Source of the DNA: DATGPD01 sp041398565
GTDB taxonomy: Bacteria > Planctomycetota > UBA1135 > UBA2386
Reading direction: 5' to 3'
Length of the DNA stretch: 64,000 bases
NCBI GenBank assembly: GCA_041398565.1
Contig: JAWKUN010000005.1
Coordinates: forward strand, 186,001 to 250,000
Shown here: one piece after another, positions 42,024-49,771 of the stretch
Layout: every line of letters begins with the position of its first letter
How positions within the stretch are numbered: position 1 is the stretch's first letter
Notes under the pieces: generated by a model
Database searches by the model: none
The model's input: only the letters and a program-made list of their open reading frames with translations
What the model was told of the DNA's origin: nothing
Translations under genes and position numbers: made by a program

Positions 42024-43814
42024 ATGATCACTCTCCGACCCCACGTGACGGCCGCCCTGCTGGCCACGCTCACCGTGCTCCCCCGCCCGACCGCCGCCGC
42101 GACGCCGCAGGGCGGAGTGGTGGCGCGGGCGACCGTCGAAACGCAGAAGGCCACGCCGGACCACCCCGCCCGCGTCGAGCTGACGCTCACTGGCGAGTGG
42201 CTCAGCCAGCAGAGCAAGCTCGACCTCTACCTGGTGCTCGACGAATCGGGGAGCATCGACACCGTCGAGTGGCGGGCGCTGACGGACTTCGCGGCGCGCC
42301 TGGTGGAGAGCCTGCCCTCCGCGGGATTCGCCGACGGAACCCTGCGCGTGGGGATCCTGCAGTTCAATGGCTCCGCGAACACGGTGCTCCCCGCCTCGTC
42401 GGCACGGCAACAGATCCTGGACACGCTTCGCAACGCGGTGTCTCGGTCGGGCCCGACCAACCATGCCGCGGCGGTGCGGGCGACCCTCGCCGCGGCGCAG
42501 GCACGCGGCGACCGCCGCGCAGCGATGGTGATGGTGACGGACGGCTCCAGCAACCAGGGCGTCAACGATCTCGGCCCGGCGTGCGCGGCTGCCGATGCCG
42601 CCGGCCTCGAGCGCTTCGTCGTCGGCGTGGGCCAAGGCATCAGCCGAAGCGGCATGGCCCTCGTCGCGTCGACGCCGGTCGAGAAGCACATGTTCGCGGT
42701 GAACGCGTTTGCAGCACTGACGCCGTCGCTGCAGGCGCTCATGGCAGCGGTGCAGAGGCCGGGCGGCACCTCGATCGTGGTGCGCTGTCCGGTCAAGGCA
42801 CCGCTGGAAGCCGACGACGTGGCGGCCAGCGCCGGCGCCGCCACGCTCGACGGGCGGACGATCGTCTGGAACGTAGCCGAACTCGGCGGCACCACCGCCA
42901 AGCTCAGCTTCCAGGTGCGGCCCGGCATGGACACCCGCGGAGGGCCGACCGACGTGTTCGATGGGATCGCCTTCGCCGACGCCGAAGGACACCAGGTGAC
43001 GTGGCCGCGCCTGCGCGTGTTCATGGGCGGACGCCCGGACCAGATCCGCCTCACCCCCGAGCAGGCGACGCAGGCAACCGGCGCCGAGCGAGTGTTCGCG
43101 ACCCAGGTCCTCGACGGCGACTCCGCGCCAGTGGGCGACGTACCGCTCGTGCTCGAGGTCCAGTCCGGCCCGCACGCCGGCACCACGCTCATGGGCACGA
43201 CCGACGCACAGGGTAACTTCGCCTTCCGTCTCACCGGGCATGCGCCGGGCCAGGACCGCGTCTGGGTGCGCACCCTGCGCGGCGCCGACGTGCGCTCGAA
43301 CATCGTGCCGGTCACCTGGACCGGTGCCGCGCAGGCGACCCCCCCAGCCGGCGGCGACCAGCAGCCGCAGCCCGCCCACATCGTGGCCGACGCACCGACC
43401 ACGACGCCGACACCGAGCAAGCCGCCGGCGCCGCCCACCGAAATGGACTACCTGGTCGTGGTGAAGACGAGCAACATCCGCAAGGCCGGCACCGACTCCA
43501 ACGTCGACCTGGTCATCCGCGGCGCCGGCGGGCAGACGGCCGCCGTGCGTTTGAACCGACTGCGCGACCAGGGTGGCCACCGCAACTTCTTCGAGCAGGG
43601 CAAGACCGAGACGTTCCTGCTGCCGAAGCAGCGCTACGTCGGAACCGTCACCGGCGTCTCCATCACCTTCGACGACAGCGGTCTGAGCTCTGATTGGCAC
43701 CTCGAGACCATCTCCGTCCAGGAGCACGCCGCCGGCAAGACCGGCAAGTGGTCGCTGCCGATCGCCACATGGCTCACCGACCGGAAGACCTACTCGTTCG
43801 TCGTGCGCGGCTGA
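42024..43814 (+). CDS. Exported von Willebrand factor A / Ig-like / PLAT domain protein
   Basis: 596 residues. Signal peptide (AALLATLTVLPRPTAAA). VWA domain (about 65-255) with an intact MIDAS metal site: Asp73, Ser75 and Ser77 in LVLDESGSID, a threonine in SGPTNHAAAV, and VMVTDGSSN. A middle region has an Ig-like beta domain (VLDGDSAPVGDVPLVLEV, GTTDAQGNFAFRLTG), then a proline-rich linker (TTTPTPSKPPAPPT), and residues about 474-596 match a PLAT/LH2 domain (YLVVVKTSNIRKAGTDSNVD, FDDSGLSSDWHLETISV). PLAT domains bind lipids or proteins; VWA domains bind ligands through a metal. The pairing suggests a surface adhesion protein. It converges on the VOC gene, stops 22 nt apart. Confidence 0.92.
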   Translation: MITLRPHVTAALLATLTVLPRPTAAATPQGGVVARATVETQKATPDHPARVELTLTGEWLSQQSKLDLYLVLDESGSIDTVEWRALTDFAARLVESLPSAGFADGTLRVGILQFNGSANTVLPASSARQQILDTLRNAVSRSGPTNHAAAVRATLAAAQARGDRRAAMVMVTDGSSNQGVNDLGPACAAADAAGLERFVVGVGQGISRSGMALVASTPVEKHMFAVNAFAALTPSLQALMAAVQRPGGTSIVVRCPVKAPLEADDVAASAGAATLDGRTIVWNVAELGGTTAKLSFQVRPGMDTRGGPTDVFDGIAFADAEGHQVTWPRLRVFMGGRPDQIRLTPEQATQATGAERVFATQVLDGDSAPVGDVPLVLEVQSGPHAGTTLMGTTDAQGNFAFRLTGHAPGQDRVWVRTLRGADVRSNIVPVTWTGAAQATPPAGGDQQPQPAHIVADAPTTTPTPSKPPAPPTEMDYLVVVKTSNIRKAGTDSNVDLVIRGAGGQTAAVRLNRLRDQGGHRNFFEQGKTETFLLPKQRYVGTVTGVSITFDDSGLSSDWHLETISVQEHAAGKTGKWSLPIATWLTDRKTYSFVVRG

Positions 43815-43836
43815 GGGACGGTCACGCGCGTCGATC

Positions 43837-44286
43837 TCACACCGCTCGTCCGGCGGTCTTCAAGCGTTGCATGAACCACCAGTGGTGACCGCCGAGGTCG
43901 CGGCAGCCGTAGCCGCGGTCGACCCAGTAGTCGTCGCCGTAGTCGTGCGTCTCCAACTCGCGCGTGATCGTGGCGCCGGCGGCCTTCGCGCGTGCGCAGT
44001 GCGCGGCGACGTCGTCGACGTAGAGCATCATGTTCTGAGTGTTGCCACCGCCCACCTGGCTCGGCGAGCGGACGAAGGCGTACTTGTCGCACTTGTCGGC
44101 ACCGGCCACCATGACGACACCGTCGCCGTAGGTGAGCTCCGAGTGCTCGACCCGGCCGCCGTCGCCGTCGACGAGCAGGCGCACCTCGAAGCCGAAGGCG
44201 CGGCACAGCCAGTCGATCGCGGCACGCGGGTCGTCGTAGTAGAGAGACGAGGAGATGCGGGGCCAGCCGGCGGGAGTCGGTTTCAT
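43837..44286 (-). CDS. VOC-superfamily (glyoxalase-like) protein
   Basis: 149 residues with the paired beta-alpha-beta-beta-beta units of the vicinal-oxygen-chelate fold: ISSSLYYDDPRAAIDWLCRA, FGFEVRLLVDGDGGRVEHSE, MMLYVDDVAAHCARAKAAGA and DYGDDYWVDRGYGCRDLGGH. The last unit (RGYGCRDLGGHHWWF) is typical of PhnB/'glyoxalase family' proteins related to SnoaL-like antibiotic resistance and dimethylmenaquinone methylases. Reaction unknown; some members act on drugs or aldehydes. ATG 44286 is the first in frame. The next gene upstream on the same strand ends 90 nt away. Confidence 0.88.
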   Translation of the reverse strand: MKPTPAGWPRISSSLYYDDPRAAIDWLCRAFGFEVRLLVDGDGGRVEHSELTYGDGVVMVAGADKCDKYAFVRSPSQVGGGNTQNMMLYVDDVAAHCARAKAAGATITRELETHDYGDDYWVDRGYGCRDLGGHHWWFMQRLKTAGRAV

Positions 44287-44376
44287 GGTGTCTCGTTGTC
44301 GACGGTTCGTCGGTTGCCGTTGGCGCAGGATGTCGCACCGACACGACGGCCCGCTTCCCGAGCCGAACGCGGCGCG

Positions 44377-44718
44377 TCAGTCGACCTTCAGGCGCGTCAA
44401 CTCGCCGACTGCGTCGCGGCGGAAGCGCTCCTGACAGTCGTGCTTGCAGAAGTGCATGGCGTAGCCGCCGACCTGCAGGGTGTTCTCGGCCTTGCCCGCC
44501 ATGCCGAGGCCACAGCCGGCGCACATGTGCACGACCTTGTCCTCGGTGCCGTCCTTCTTGTCGGCCGCCGCCAACTTGGCGGTGAGTTCGGCCGAGACCG
44601 TGGCCGGAGGTTCGGCAGCCGGGCCGGCGCCAGCGGCCGGCGCCGCATCCTCGCCGCAGGCGGCCAGGAACGCGAGGAGGACGAAGGAAACGCGGGTTCG
44701 GACACGCTGCGTGGACAT
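44377..44718 (-). CDS. Lipoprotein with a cysteine/histidine metal-site domain
   Basis: 113 residues from ATG 44718. A lipobox (LLAFLAACGEDA) makes residue 21 or so the lipidated cysteine, so the mature protein sits on the cell membrane. After an alanine/proline linker come CAGCGLGMAGKAENTLQVGG and YAMHFCKHDCQERFRRD. The CxxC ... FCKxxC order is that of TRASH/YHS-like metal-binding domains, which bind copper or other heavy metals, and the pattern KAENTLQVGGYAMHFC fits the YHS strand order. Probably a metal sensor, carrier or buffer on the outer face. No metal-transport genes adjoin. It diverges from the TPR/thioredoxin-fold gene. Confidence 0.8.
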   Translation of the reverse strand: MSTQRVRTRVSFVLLAFLAACGEDAAPAAGAGPAAEPPATVSAELTAKLAAADKKDGTEDKVVHMCAGCGLGMAGKAENTLQVGGYAMHFCKHDCQERFRRDAVGELTRLKVD

Positions 44719-44955
44719 GACGCGGGGAATGCTATCGCAGACGATTCGCGGCCGCACATGTGGAGCGCATGGCAGTGACGACGTTTGCAGGCGGCTCGTG
44801 GCGTGCGCGCCGTCGACTCGGCGAGGCAGAAGAGCAGCGGCAATGCCGGCGAGCCCGAGGCCTCGAGAAGTCGAGGTCCGGCGCGTGCTTCGCCGCCGCA
44901 CCCAACGCTATGGTGCGGGGAGTCCCGACCCACCGCCACCGCCCGCCCACCTCCC

Positions 44956-47900
44956 ATGCGGTCGATCCCGACCCTTTCGCTCCTCTTCGCCGTCTCGTCG
45001 CACAGCCTCGCCGGCCAGGCATCCGCCAGCGAGGTCTTCACCGAAGTCCTGCGCGCCCGCGCCGAGGCCCAGGCCGCCCAGGGCAAGGGCGAGCTGGCGC
45101 TGGCCACCGCGAAGCGTGCGGTCGAGCACGACGGCAACGACCTGGCCAACCTACGCTTGCTGGCGACCTTGGCCCTGGCGCAGAAGGACAAGGACCTCGG
45201 CGCCGTGGCCCTGCATCGATGGCTCGAGCTGGCGCGCGCCAGCAAGCCAGTGCCGTTCGCGGCCATCGGCGAGGTCGAGAAGCAGCTCGCCTCCCTCGAC
45301 GCCGATGCCAAGGGATGGGACACCCTGCGCAACGCCTACCTGCGCCTGCTCGCCAGCGCCGTCAAGGAGCAGGAGAAGCGCAAGGATCCCGCCGCCACCC
45401 TCGCCGTCCACCGTCACGTCCTCGCCATCGACCCCAAGAACGCTGCCGCGGCACGCGGGGTCGCCGCGGCGTGCAAAGCGCTCGGACTCGATCCGGACGC
45501 CTACCTTCCGCGCGACCTCGACGCCGCCACCTCCGACGCCTGGCGCCACGAGCAGGATGCCAAGCACGACACGTGGGCGAAGGCTTGGCAGGAGAAGACC
45601 GCTCACTTCACCGTGCGCACCGACGCCGGCCGCGAGGTCCTGACCCTGGCGGCCAGCGCGGTCGAGGCGGCCTACGACGCCTGCGTCGCGTTCTTCCCGC
45701 CGCTGCCGGCCGACGCCCCGTTCCCGAGGATCGAGGTTCGCATCGCCAAGAGTCGAGACGACCACGCGCAGAACTTCGGGCGCCCCGCCGATGCCATCGC
45801 CGCCGTGTCCAGCCCGACCACGATCGACGCCTGGGCCGACGCGCAGCTGCCACGCCGCGATCTGCGCCGCGCGCTGTGCGGGGCAGTCGCCGAGGTGTTC
45901 TCGAGCCTCGCCCTGCCCCACGCGCCACCTTGGTTGCGCCACGGCAGCGCCGCGCGGTTCGCGGCGGCCGACCTCGCTCACGACGGTCGCCTCGCACCGG
46001 CAGTGGTGGACTGGGCCGTCCTCGCGACGATGGCGCAGCGCTGCGCCGCGGGAACCATGGCCAGCGCCGACGGCGACGCGACCAAGGCACCGACCGCGCG
46101 CATGTTGGTGGGCGGCGAAGCACCGTTCGGCCCGACCTGGATGCCCCCCGCATCCAGCCTCGTGTCCTTCCTACTGGACCACCGAGACGGCACGGGACGC
46201 CGCCCGTTCCACGGCGGCCTGCGCACCTGGATGCAGAGCTGCGCGACGGCAGCGCCCACCGACCTCGTCGACACCTTCGCGCAGGCTGTGCTCGCGGCCG
46301 CGGACTCGCCGGCGAAGAGCGTCGATGCGCTGACCGGAGTCTGGCACAGGAGCGTGCTGGCGGCGCGCGACCGCGCGACCATGGCGACGGATCCGTTCGA
46401 CCCGATGCCGCTCGCCGACGGGCTGCTCCGGAGCGGCGCGCGCGTCGACGCCTTGCCCGTCCTCGAAGAAGCCTGCCGCGCACGTCCCGAGGACGCCGCC
46501 GCGTGGGCCAAGCTGGGCAAGCTGCAGGAAGGTCTCGAGCGCACCGACGATGCCGTCTCGAGCTACCGTGCGGCGCGCGCCTGGTACACGCTGCGCGGCG
46601 ACGCCGACAGCGCGCCGGCCAAGGAGGCGGGCGACCGCTTGCAGAGTCTCGACCCGACGCTGGCGCTGCTCGGCAAGGCGCACGCCAAGGCTGTCACCGA
46701 CGGCATGGCGCTGGTGGAACGCTACCGCGCCGCGAACCTGCCGAGTCTGGCCTTGCTGCTCGCCGAGCGCCTCGCCGATGACCTCGGCGTCGCCGAAGCG
46801 CTGCCGGCCGTCGCCGAACTGGCTGCCGGCGAGCGCGCTCGCCTGCTGCCGTGGCACGGAGTCGACGAAGAGAACACGCTGCGCGGCTTCCGCGCCGCCG
46901 AAGGCTTCCGCGCCACCGGCGCCGGGATCGTCGCGCAGGTCCCGGGAGAGCTGCCGCCTCCGCGGCCGATCGGTGTCAACACCAAGCCGGCCGCGTCGGA
47001 GGAGTTCGATGCGAAGTTCCTCACCCGACAACTCCTCCTCGACGTGGCAACTGACGGCGACTTCTCGCTCGAGGCCGAGATGCGGGTCGCCAACGACGGC
47101 AACGGCGGCTACCTCGGCGCGCGCATGGGCCTGTGCTTCGCAGTGAAGGACGAGACCGACTTCCGCGCCGTGCTGTTGCAGCCGACCGACGTGCTCGACT
47201 TCGTGACCTGTGCGGGCGGCACGTTCACCGCGCAGGAGCATCGACCATGGATGGTCGACAACCACTGGCTGCGGCTGCGCATCGACGTGCTCGGCACGCG
47301 CGTGTCGGTGTTCCTGGACGGCGCCTTCCTGCGCACCTACGAGCTGCCGTCGCTGGCCGCCGCGCACGGGGGTCTCGGCCTGGTCGCCGGCGTCGGCCAG
47401 ACCATGTTCCGCAACGTGCGCTACGCCCCGCGCGACGTGGGCACCACGCTCGACGTCGCCGAGCGCGTCATCGCCACGAAGAAGCGCGCCCTCGGCACCG
47501 GCGTCCGACAGATGGAGTCGTTCGTCGGCATCGAGCCGCCGATCCTGCAGGCGCGCGAGTGGGTCCAGGGCGAGCCGGTCCGCCTCGGCGATCTGCGCGG
47601 CCGGCCGGTCGTCTTGGCGTTCTGGTCGGTCGAGCAAGACCGCGCCATCCCGTGTACCCGCCTCTTCGACAGCCTGGTCGAGCGGGGCAAGGACAAGAAC
47701 GTCGCCCTGGTGGTGTTCTGCGACGGCGGCAGCGACGAGGCCAAGGTGAAGGGATACCTCGCTTCGCACCCGATGCCCACGGCGCACGTCGGCGTCGACG
47801 ACGGCAACCTCACCCTCGGCGCCTACGCGGTGAAGGGCCTGCCACTGATCCTCCTGTTGGGGCCCGACGGCAGAGTCGTCTACCAGGGCAGCGCCAACCT

Positions 47901-47970
47901 CGAGCTCAGCAACGGCTGGAACGGGGGCCCGACCCAACTCGACGACCCGCTGGCCGAGCTGCTTCGCTGA
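44956..47970 (+). CDS. Exported multidomain protein: TPR, DUF1570-like, concanavalin-like and thioredoxin-fold domains
   Basis: 1004 residues from ATG 44956, which gives a signal peptide (IPTLSLLFAVSSHSLAGQAS). Residues 25-180 are TPR-like (AKRAVEHDGNDLANLRLLAT). Residues about 210-400 resemble the DUF1570 peptidase-MA fold (KTAHFTVRTDAGREVLTLAA) but the zinc motif HExxH is missing, so it is probably inactive. Another TPR run follows (PVLEEACRARPEDAAAWAKL). About 680-840 is a concanavalin-like lectin/glucanase fold (DFSLEAEMRVANDGNGGYLG, LRIDVLGTRVSVFLDGAFL). The last 130 residues are an AhpC/TlpA-type thioredoxin fold (VRLGDLRGRPVVLAFWSVEQ) with a single cysteine in IPCTRLF instead of CxxC. 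Function unknown. Confidence 0.87.
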   Translation: MRSIPTLSLLFAVSSHSLAGQASASEVFTEVLRARAEAQAAQGKGELALATAKRAVEHDGNDLANLRLLATLALAQKDKDLGAVALHRWLELARASKPVPFAAIGEVEKQLASLDADAKGWDTLRNAYLRLLASAVKEQEKRKDPAATLAVHRHVLAIDPKNAAAARGVAAACKALGLDPDAYLPRDLDAATSDAWRHEQDAKHDTWAKAWQEKTAHFTVRTDAGREVLTLAASAVEAAYDACVAFFPPLPADAPFPRIEVRIAKSRDDHAQNFGRPADAIAAVSSPTTIDAWADAQLPRRDLRRALCGAVAEVFSSLALPHAPPWLRHGSAARFAAADLAHDGRLAPAVVDWAVLATMAQRCAAGTMASADGDATKAPTARMLVGGEAPFGPTWMPPASSLVSFLLDHRDGTGRRPFHGGLRTWMQSCATAAPTDLVDTFAQAVLAAADSPAKSVDALTGVWHRSVLAARDRATMATDPFDPMPLADGLLRSGARVDALPVLEEACRARPEDAAAWAKLGKLQEGLERTDDAVSSYRAARAWYTLRGDADSAPAKEAGDRLQSLDPTLALLGKAHAKAVTDGMALVERYRAANLPSLALLLAERLADDLGVAEALPAVAELAAGERARLLPWHGVDEENTLRGFRAAEGFRATGAGIVAQVPGELPPPRPIGVNTKPAASEEFDAKFLTRQLLLDVATDGDFSLEAEMRVANDGNGGYLGARMGLCFAVKDETDFRAVLLQPTDVLDFVTCAGGTFTAQEHRPWMVDNHWLRLRIDVLGTRVSVFLDGAFLRTYELPSLAAAHGGLGLVAGVGQTMFRNVRYAPRDVGTTLDVAERVIATKKRALGTGVRQMESFVGIEPPILQAREWVQGEPVRLGDLRGRPVVLAFWSVEQDRAIPCTRLFDSLVERGKDKNVALVVFCDGGSDEAKVKGYLASHPMPTAHVGVDDGNLTLGAYAVKGLPLILLLGPDGRVVYQGSANLELSNGWNGGPTQLDDPLAELLR

Positions 47971-48121
47971 CGGTGCCGGCGCCAACGCGAACCGGTGCGC
48001 CACAGGGTCGACCGGTCCGAGTGCTCCAAGCCACCGCGCTGGCCAGGAATTCCGCGGGGGGTCGAACGAGAACCGGCCATCCAGCGTGCGGTGCCGCCCG
48101 CCGCGCCGCTCCATGCATCCG

Positions 48122-48150
48122 AGACGCCGGTCGGCTACGACCGGCGGTCT
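48122..48150 (+). terminator. Strong hairpin between the TPR gene and the methyltransferase gene
   Basis: GCCGGTCG-GCTA-CGACCGGC (48126-48145) is a perfect 8-bp stem with a 4-nt loop, extended by AGAC / GTCT across a one-base bulge to 12 bp. It lies 151 nt past the upstream stop and 22 nt before ATG 48173. It is followed by GTTTCC. It may end the upstream transcript or act as a leader structure of the methyltransferase gene. Confidence 0.5.
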
Positions 48151-48172
48151 GTTTCCAGCCGAAGCCCCTGCC

Positions 48173-48991
48173 ATGACCATCCACGAGCCTGCTCCCCCCG
48201 ACCTACGCGCCCTCAAGCGCCGCCAACAGACCGTGTGGTCCGACGGCGACTACGCCGTCATCGGCAACACCCTGCAGATCGTCGGCGAGCAGTTGTGCGA
48301 AGCCGTCGACCTTCGATCCGGCGAGCGCGTGCTCGACGTCGCCGCCGGCAACGGCAACGCCACCCTGGCCGCGGCGCGCCGCTTCGCCGCGGTGACCTCC
48401 ACCGACTACGTGCCCGCGCTCCTGGCGCGCGGCCAGGCTCGTGCCATCGCCGACCACCTCGCTGCCGAGTTCCTGGAGGCCGACGCGGAAGAGCTGCCGT
48501 TCGCCGAGGGCAGCTTCGACGTGGTGCTCTCCACCTTCGGCGTGATGTTCACGCCCGACCAGGACCGGGCGGCGGCGGAGTTGCTGCGGGTGTGCCGCCC
48601 GGGCGGCCGCATCGGCCTCGCCAACTGGACGCCGGGGGGCTTCATCGGCCGCCTGTTCGCGATCCTCGCCGGACATCTGCCGCCGCCCCAGGGCGTTCGG
48701 TCGCCGTTGCTCTGGGGCACCGAGGCGCGCCTGCACGAGTTGTTCGGCGCCCATCGCCTCGACGTGCGGCGACAGATCTTCACCTTCCGCTACCGCTCGG
48801 CGGCCCACTGGCTCGAGGTGTTCCGTACCTACTACGGTCCGACGATGCGCGCGTTCGCCAGTCTGCCGCCGGCGGGGCAGCAGACCCTCGCGACCGAGAT
48901 CACCGCGCTGCTCACGAGCCTCGATCGTGGCGATTCGCGCGGTCTGGTGGTGCCCGGCGAATACCTGGAGGTGGTGATCACGCGCGCCTGA
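48173..48991 (+). CDS. Class I SAM-dependent methyltransferase (UbiE/Methyltransf_11 type)
   Basis: 272 residues from ATG 48173. Motif I is RVLDVAAGNGNATLAAARR, motif II TSTDYVPALLARG, motif III EADAEELPFAEGSFDVVLST and motif IV LLRVCRPGGRIGLANWTPGG. The C-terminal half (WGTEARLHELFGAHRLDVRR, FRTYYGPTMRAFASLP) matches a subgroup that methylates small molecules. Substrate unknown. A 12-bp hairpin lies in the leader. The macrodomain gene starts 34 nt after the stop and may be co-transcribed. Confidence 0.9.
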   Translation: MTIHEPAPPDLRALKRRQQTVWSDGDYAVIGNTLQIVGEQLCEAVDLRSGERVLDVAAGNGNATLAAARRFAAVTSTDYVPALLARGQARAIADHLAAEFLEADAEELPFAEGSFDVVLSTFGVMFTPDQDRAAAELLRVCRPGGRIGLANWTPGGFIGRLFAILAGHLPPPQGVRSPLLWGTEARLHELFGAHRLDVRRQIFTFRYRSAAHWLEVFRTYYGPTMRAFASLPPAGQQTLATEITALLTSLDRGDSRGLVVPGEYLEVVITRA

Positions 48992-49025
48992 GCACCACCA
49001 TCACGGCGAGCTACGATCCCGTCCG

Positions 49026-49544
49026 GTGCCACCACAGATCGAACTCGTCGAGGCCGACCTCACCACCCTGCGCGTCGACGCCCTGGTGAACGCGGCGAAC
49101 GAACGGTTGCTGGGCGGCGGCGGCGTCGACGGTGCCATCCACCGCGCCGCGGGGCCAGAGCTGCTCGCCGCCTGCCGCGCCCTGCCCGAGGTCCGTCCCG
49201 GCGTGCGCTGCCCCACCGGCGAGGCACGCGCCACCCCCGGCTTTGCGCTCTTCGCACGCCATGTCATCCACACCGTCGGCCCGGTATGGAGTGGCGGCGC
49301 CGCCGGCGAACCGGAGCTCCTGGCGTCTTGCTACCGCAGCTCGCTGCGCCTGGCCCGGAGCCTGGACGTCGCCAGCATCGCGTTCCCGGCGATCAGTTGC
49401 GGCGTGTACGGCTACCCGCTCGACCGAGCCGCCGCGGTGGCCGTCCGCGAGGTGCGCGCCGCACCGGCGTCGCTGCACGTGGTGCTGTGCTGCTTCGGTA
49501 GCGAGATCACCGCTGCATACCAGCGTGCCCTCGACGACCGATAG
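49026..49544 (+). CDS. Macrodomain protein, ADP-ribose hydrolase type
   Basis: 172 residues. The ligand pocket motifs are complete: DALVNAANERLLGGGGVDGA with the catalytic NAAN Asn and GGGVDGAI loop, ARHVIHTVGPVW, and SIAFPAISCGVYGYP. This is the MacroD/YmdB class, which removes ADP-ribose from proteins or deacetylates O-acetyl-ADP-ribose. The Asn and the GGGVD aspartate needed for hydrolysis are both present, so activity is likely. GTG at 49026 gives the normal N-terminus (PPQIELVEADLTTLRVDALV). It follows the methyltransferase at 34 nt on the same strand. No ADP-ribosyltransferase is seen nearby. Confidence 0.95.
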   Translation: MPPQIELVEADLTTLRVDALVNAANERLLGGGGVDGAIHRAAGPELLAACRALPEVRPGVRCPTGEARATPGFALFARHVIHTVGPVWSGGAAGEPELLASCYRSSLRLARSLDVASIAFPAISCGVYGYPLDRAAAVAVREVRAAPASLHVVLCCFGSEITAAYQRALDDR

Positions 49545-49550
49545 GTCGCG

Positions 49551-49577
49551 ATCCTCGGAGACGCATCCTCGGAGACG
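49551..49577. repeat. Tandem pair of 13-bp direct repeats
   Basis: ATCCTCGGAGACG occurs at 49551-49563 and 49565-49577, one base apart, just downstream of the macrodomain stop. A perfect tandem pair in otherwise unique DNA; origin by slippage or as a protein-binding pair cannot be told. Confidence 0.7.
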
Positions 49578-49771
49578 GTGTCAAGCGCGGCGGAACGCGC
49601 CATTGGAACCGACACCGCTGTGACGGTCGTCGACTCCCGAACACGCTCGCCGCGAGAAACCGTCCGCGAGAACTGGACCGCGACGGAACCTCCAGCCCAA
49701 CCGCCATCGTCCAAGCGCCGCCAGAGCAGCTGTCCGACCGCCCCCGCGTACGCACTCGTTCGGAGAATGCT

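Noticed and set aside
42227..43438. Minus-strand frame of 403 codons opposite the VWA-PLAT gene
   Set aside because: Overlaps a well-supported domain protein and has no motif of its own.
46171..48216. Minus-strand frame of 681 codons opposite the TPR/thioredoxin-fold gene
   Set aside because: Antisense shadow rich in arginine and histidine; the plus-strand protein has a signal peptide and recognisable folds.
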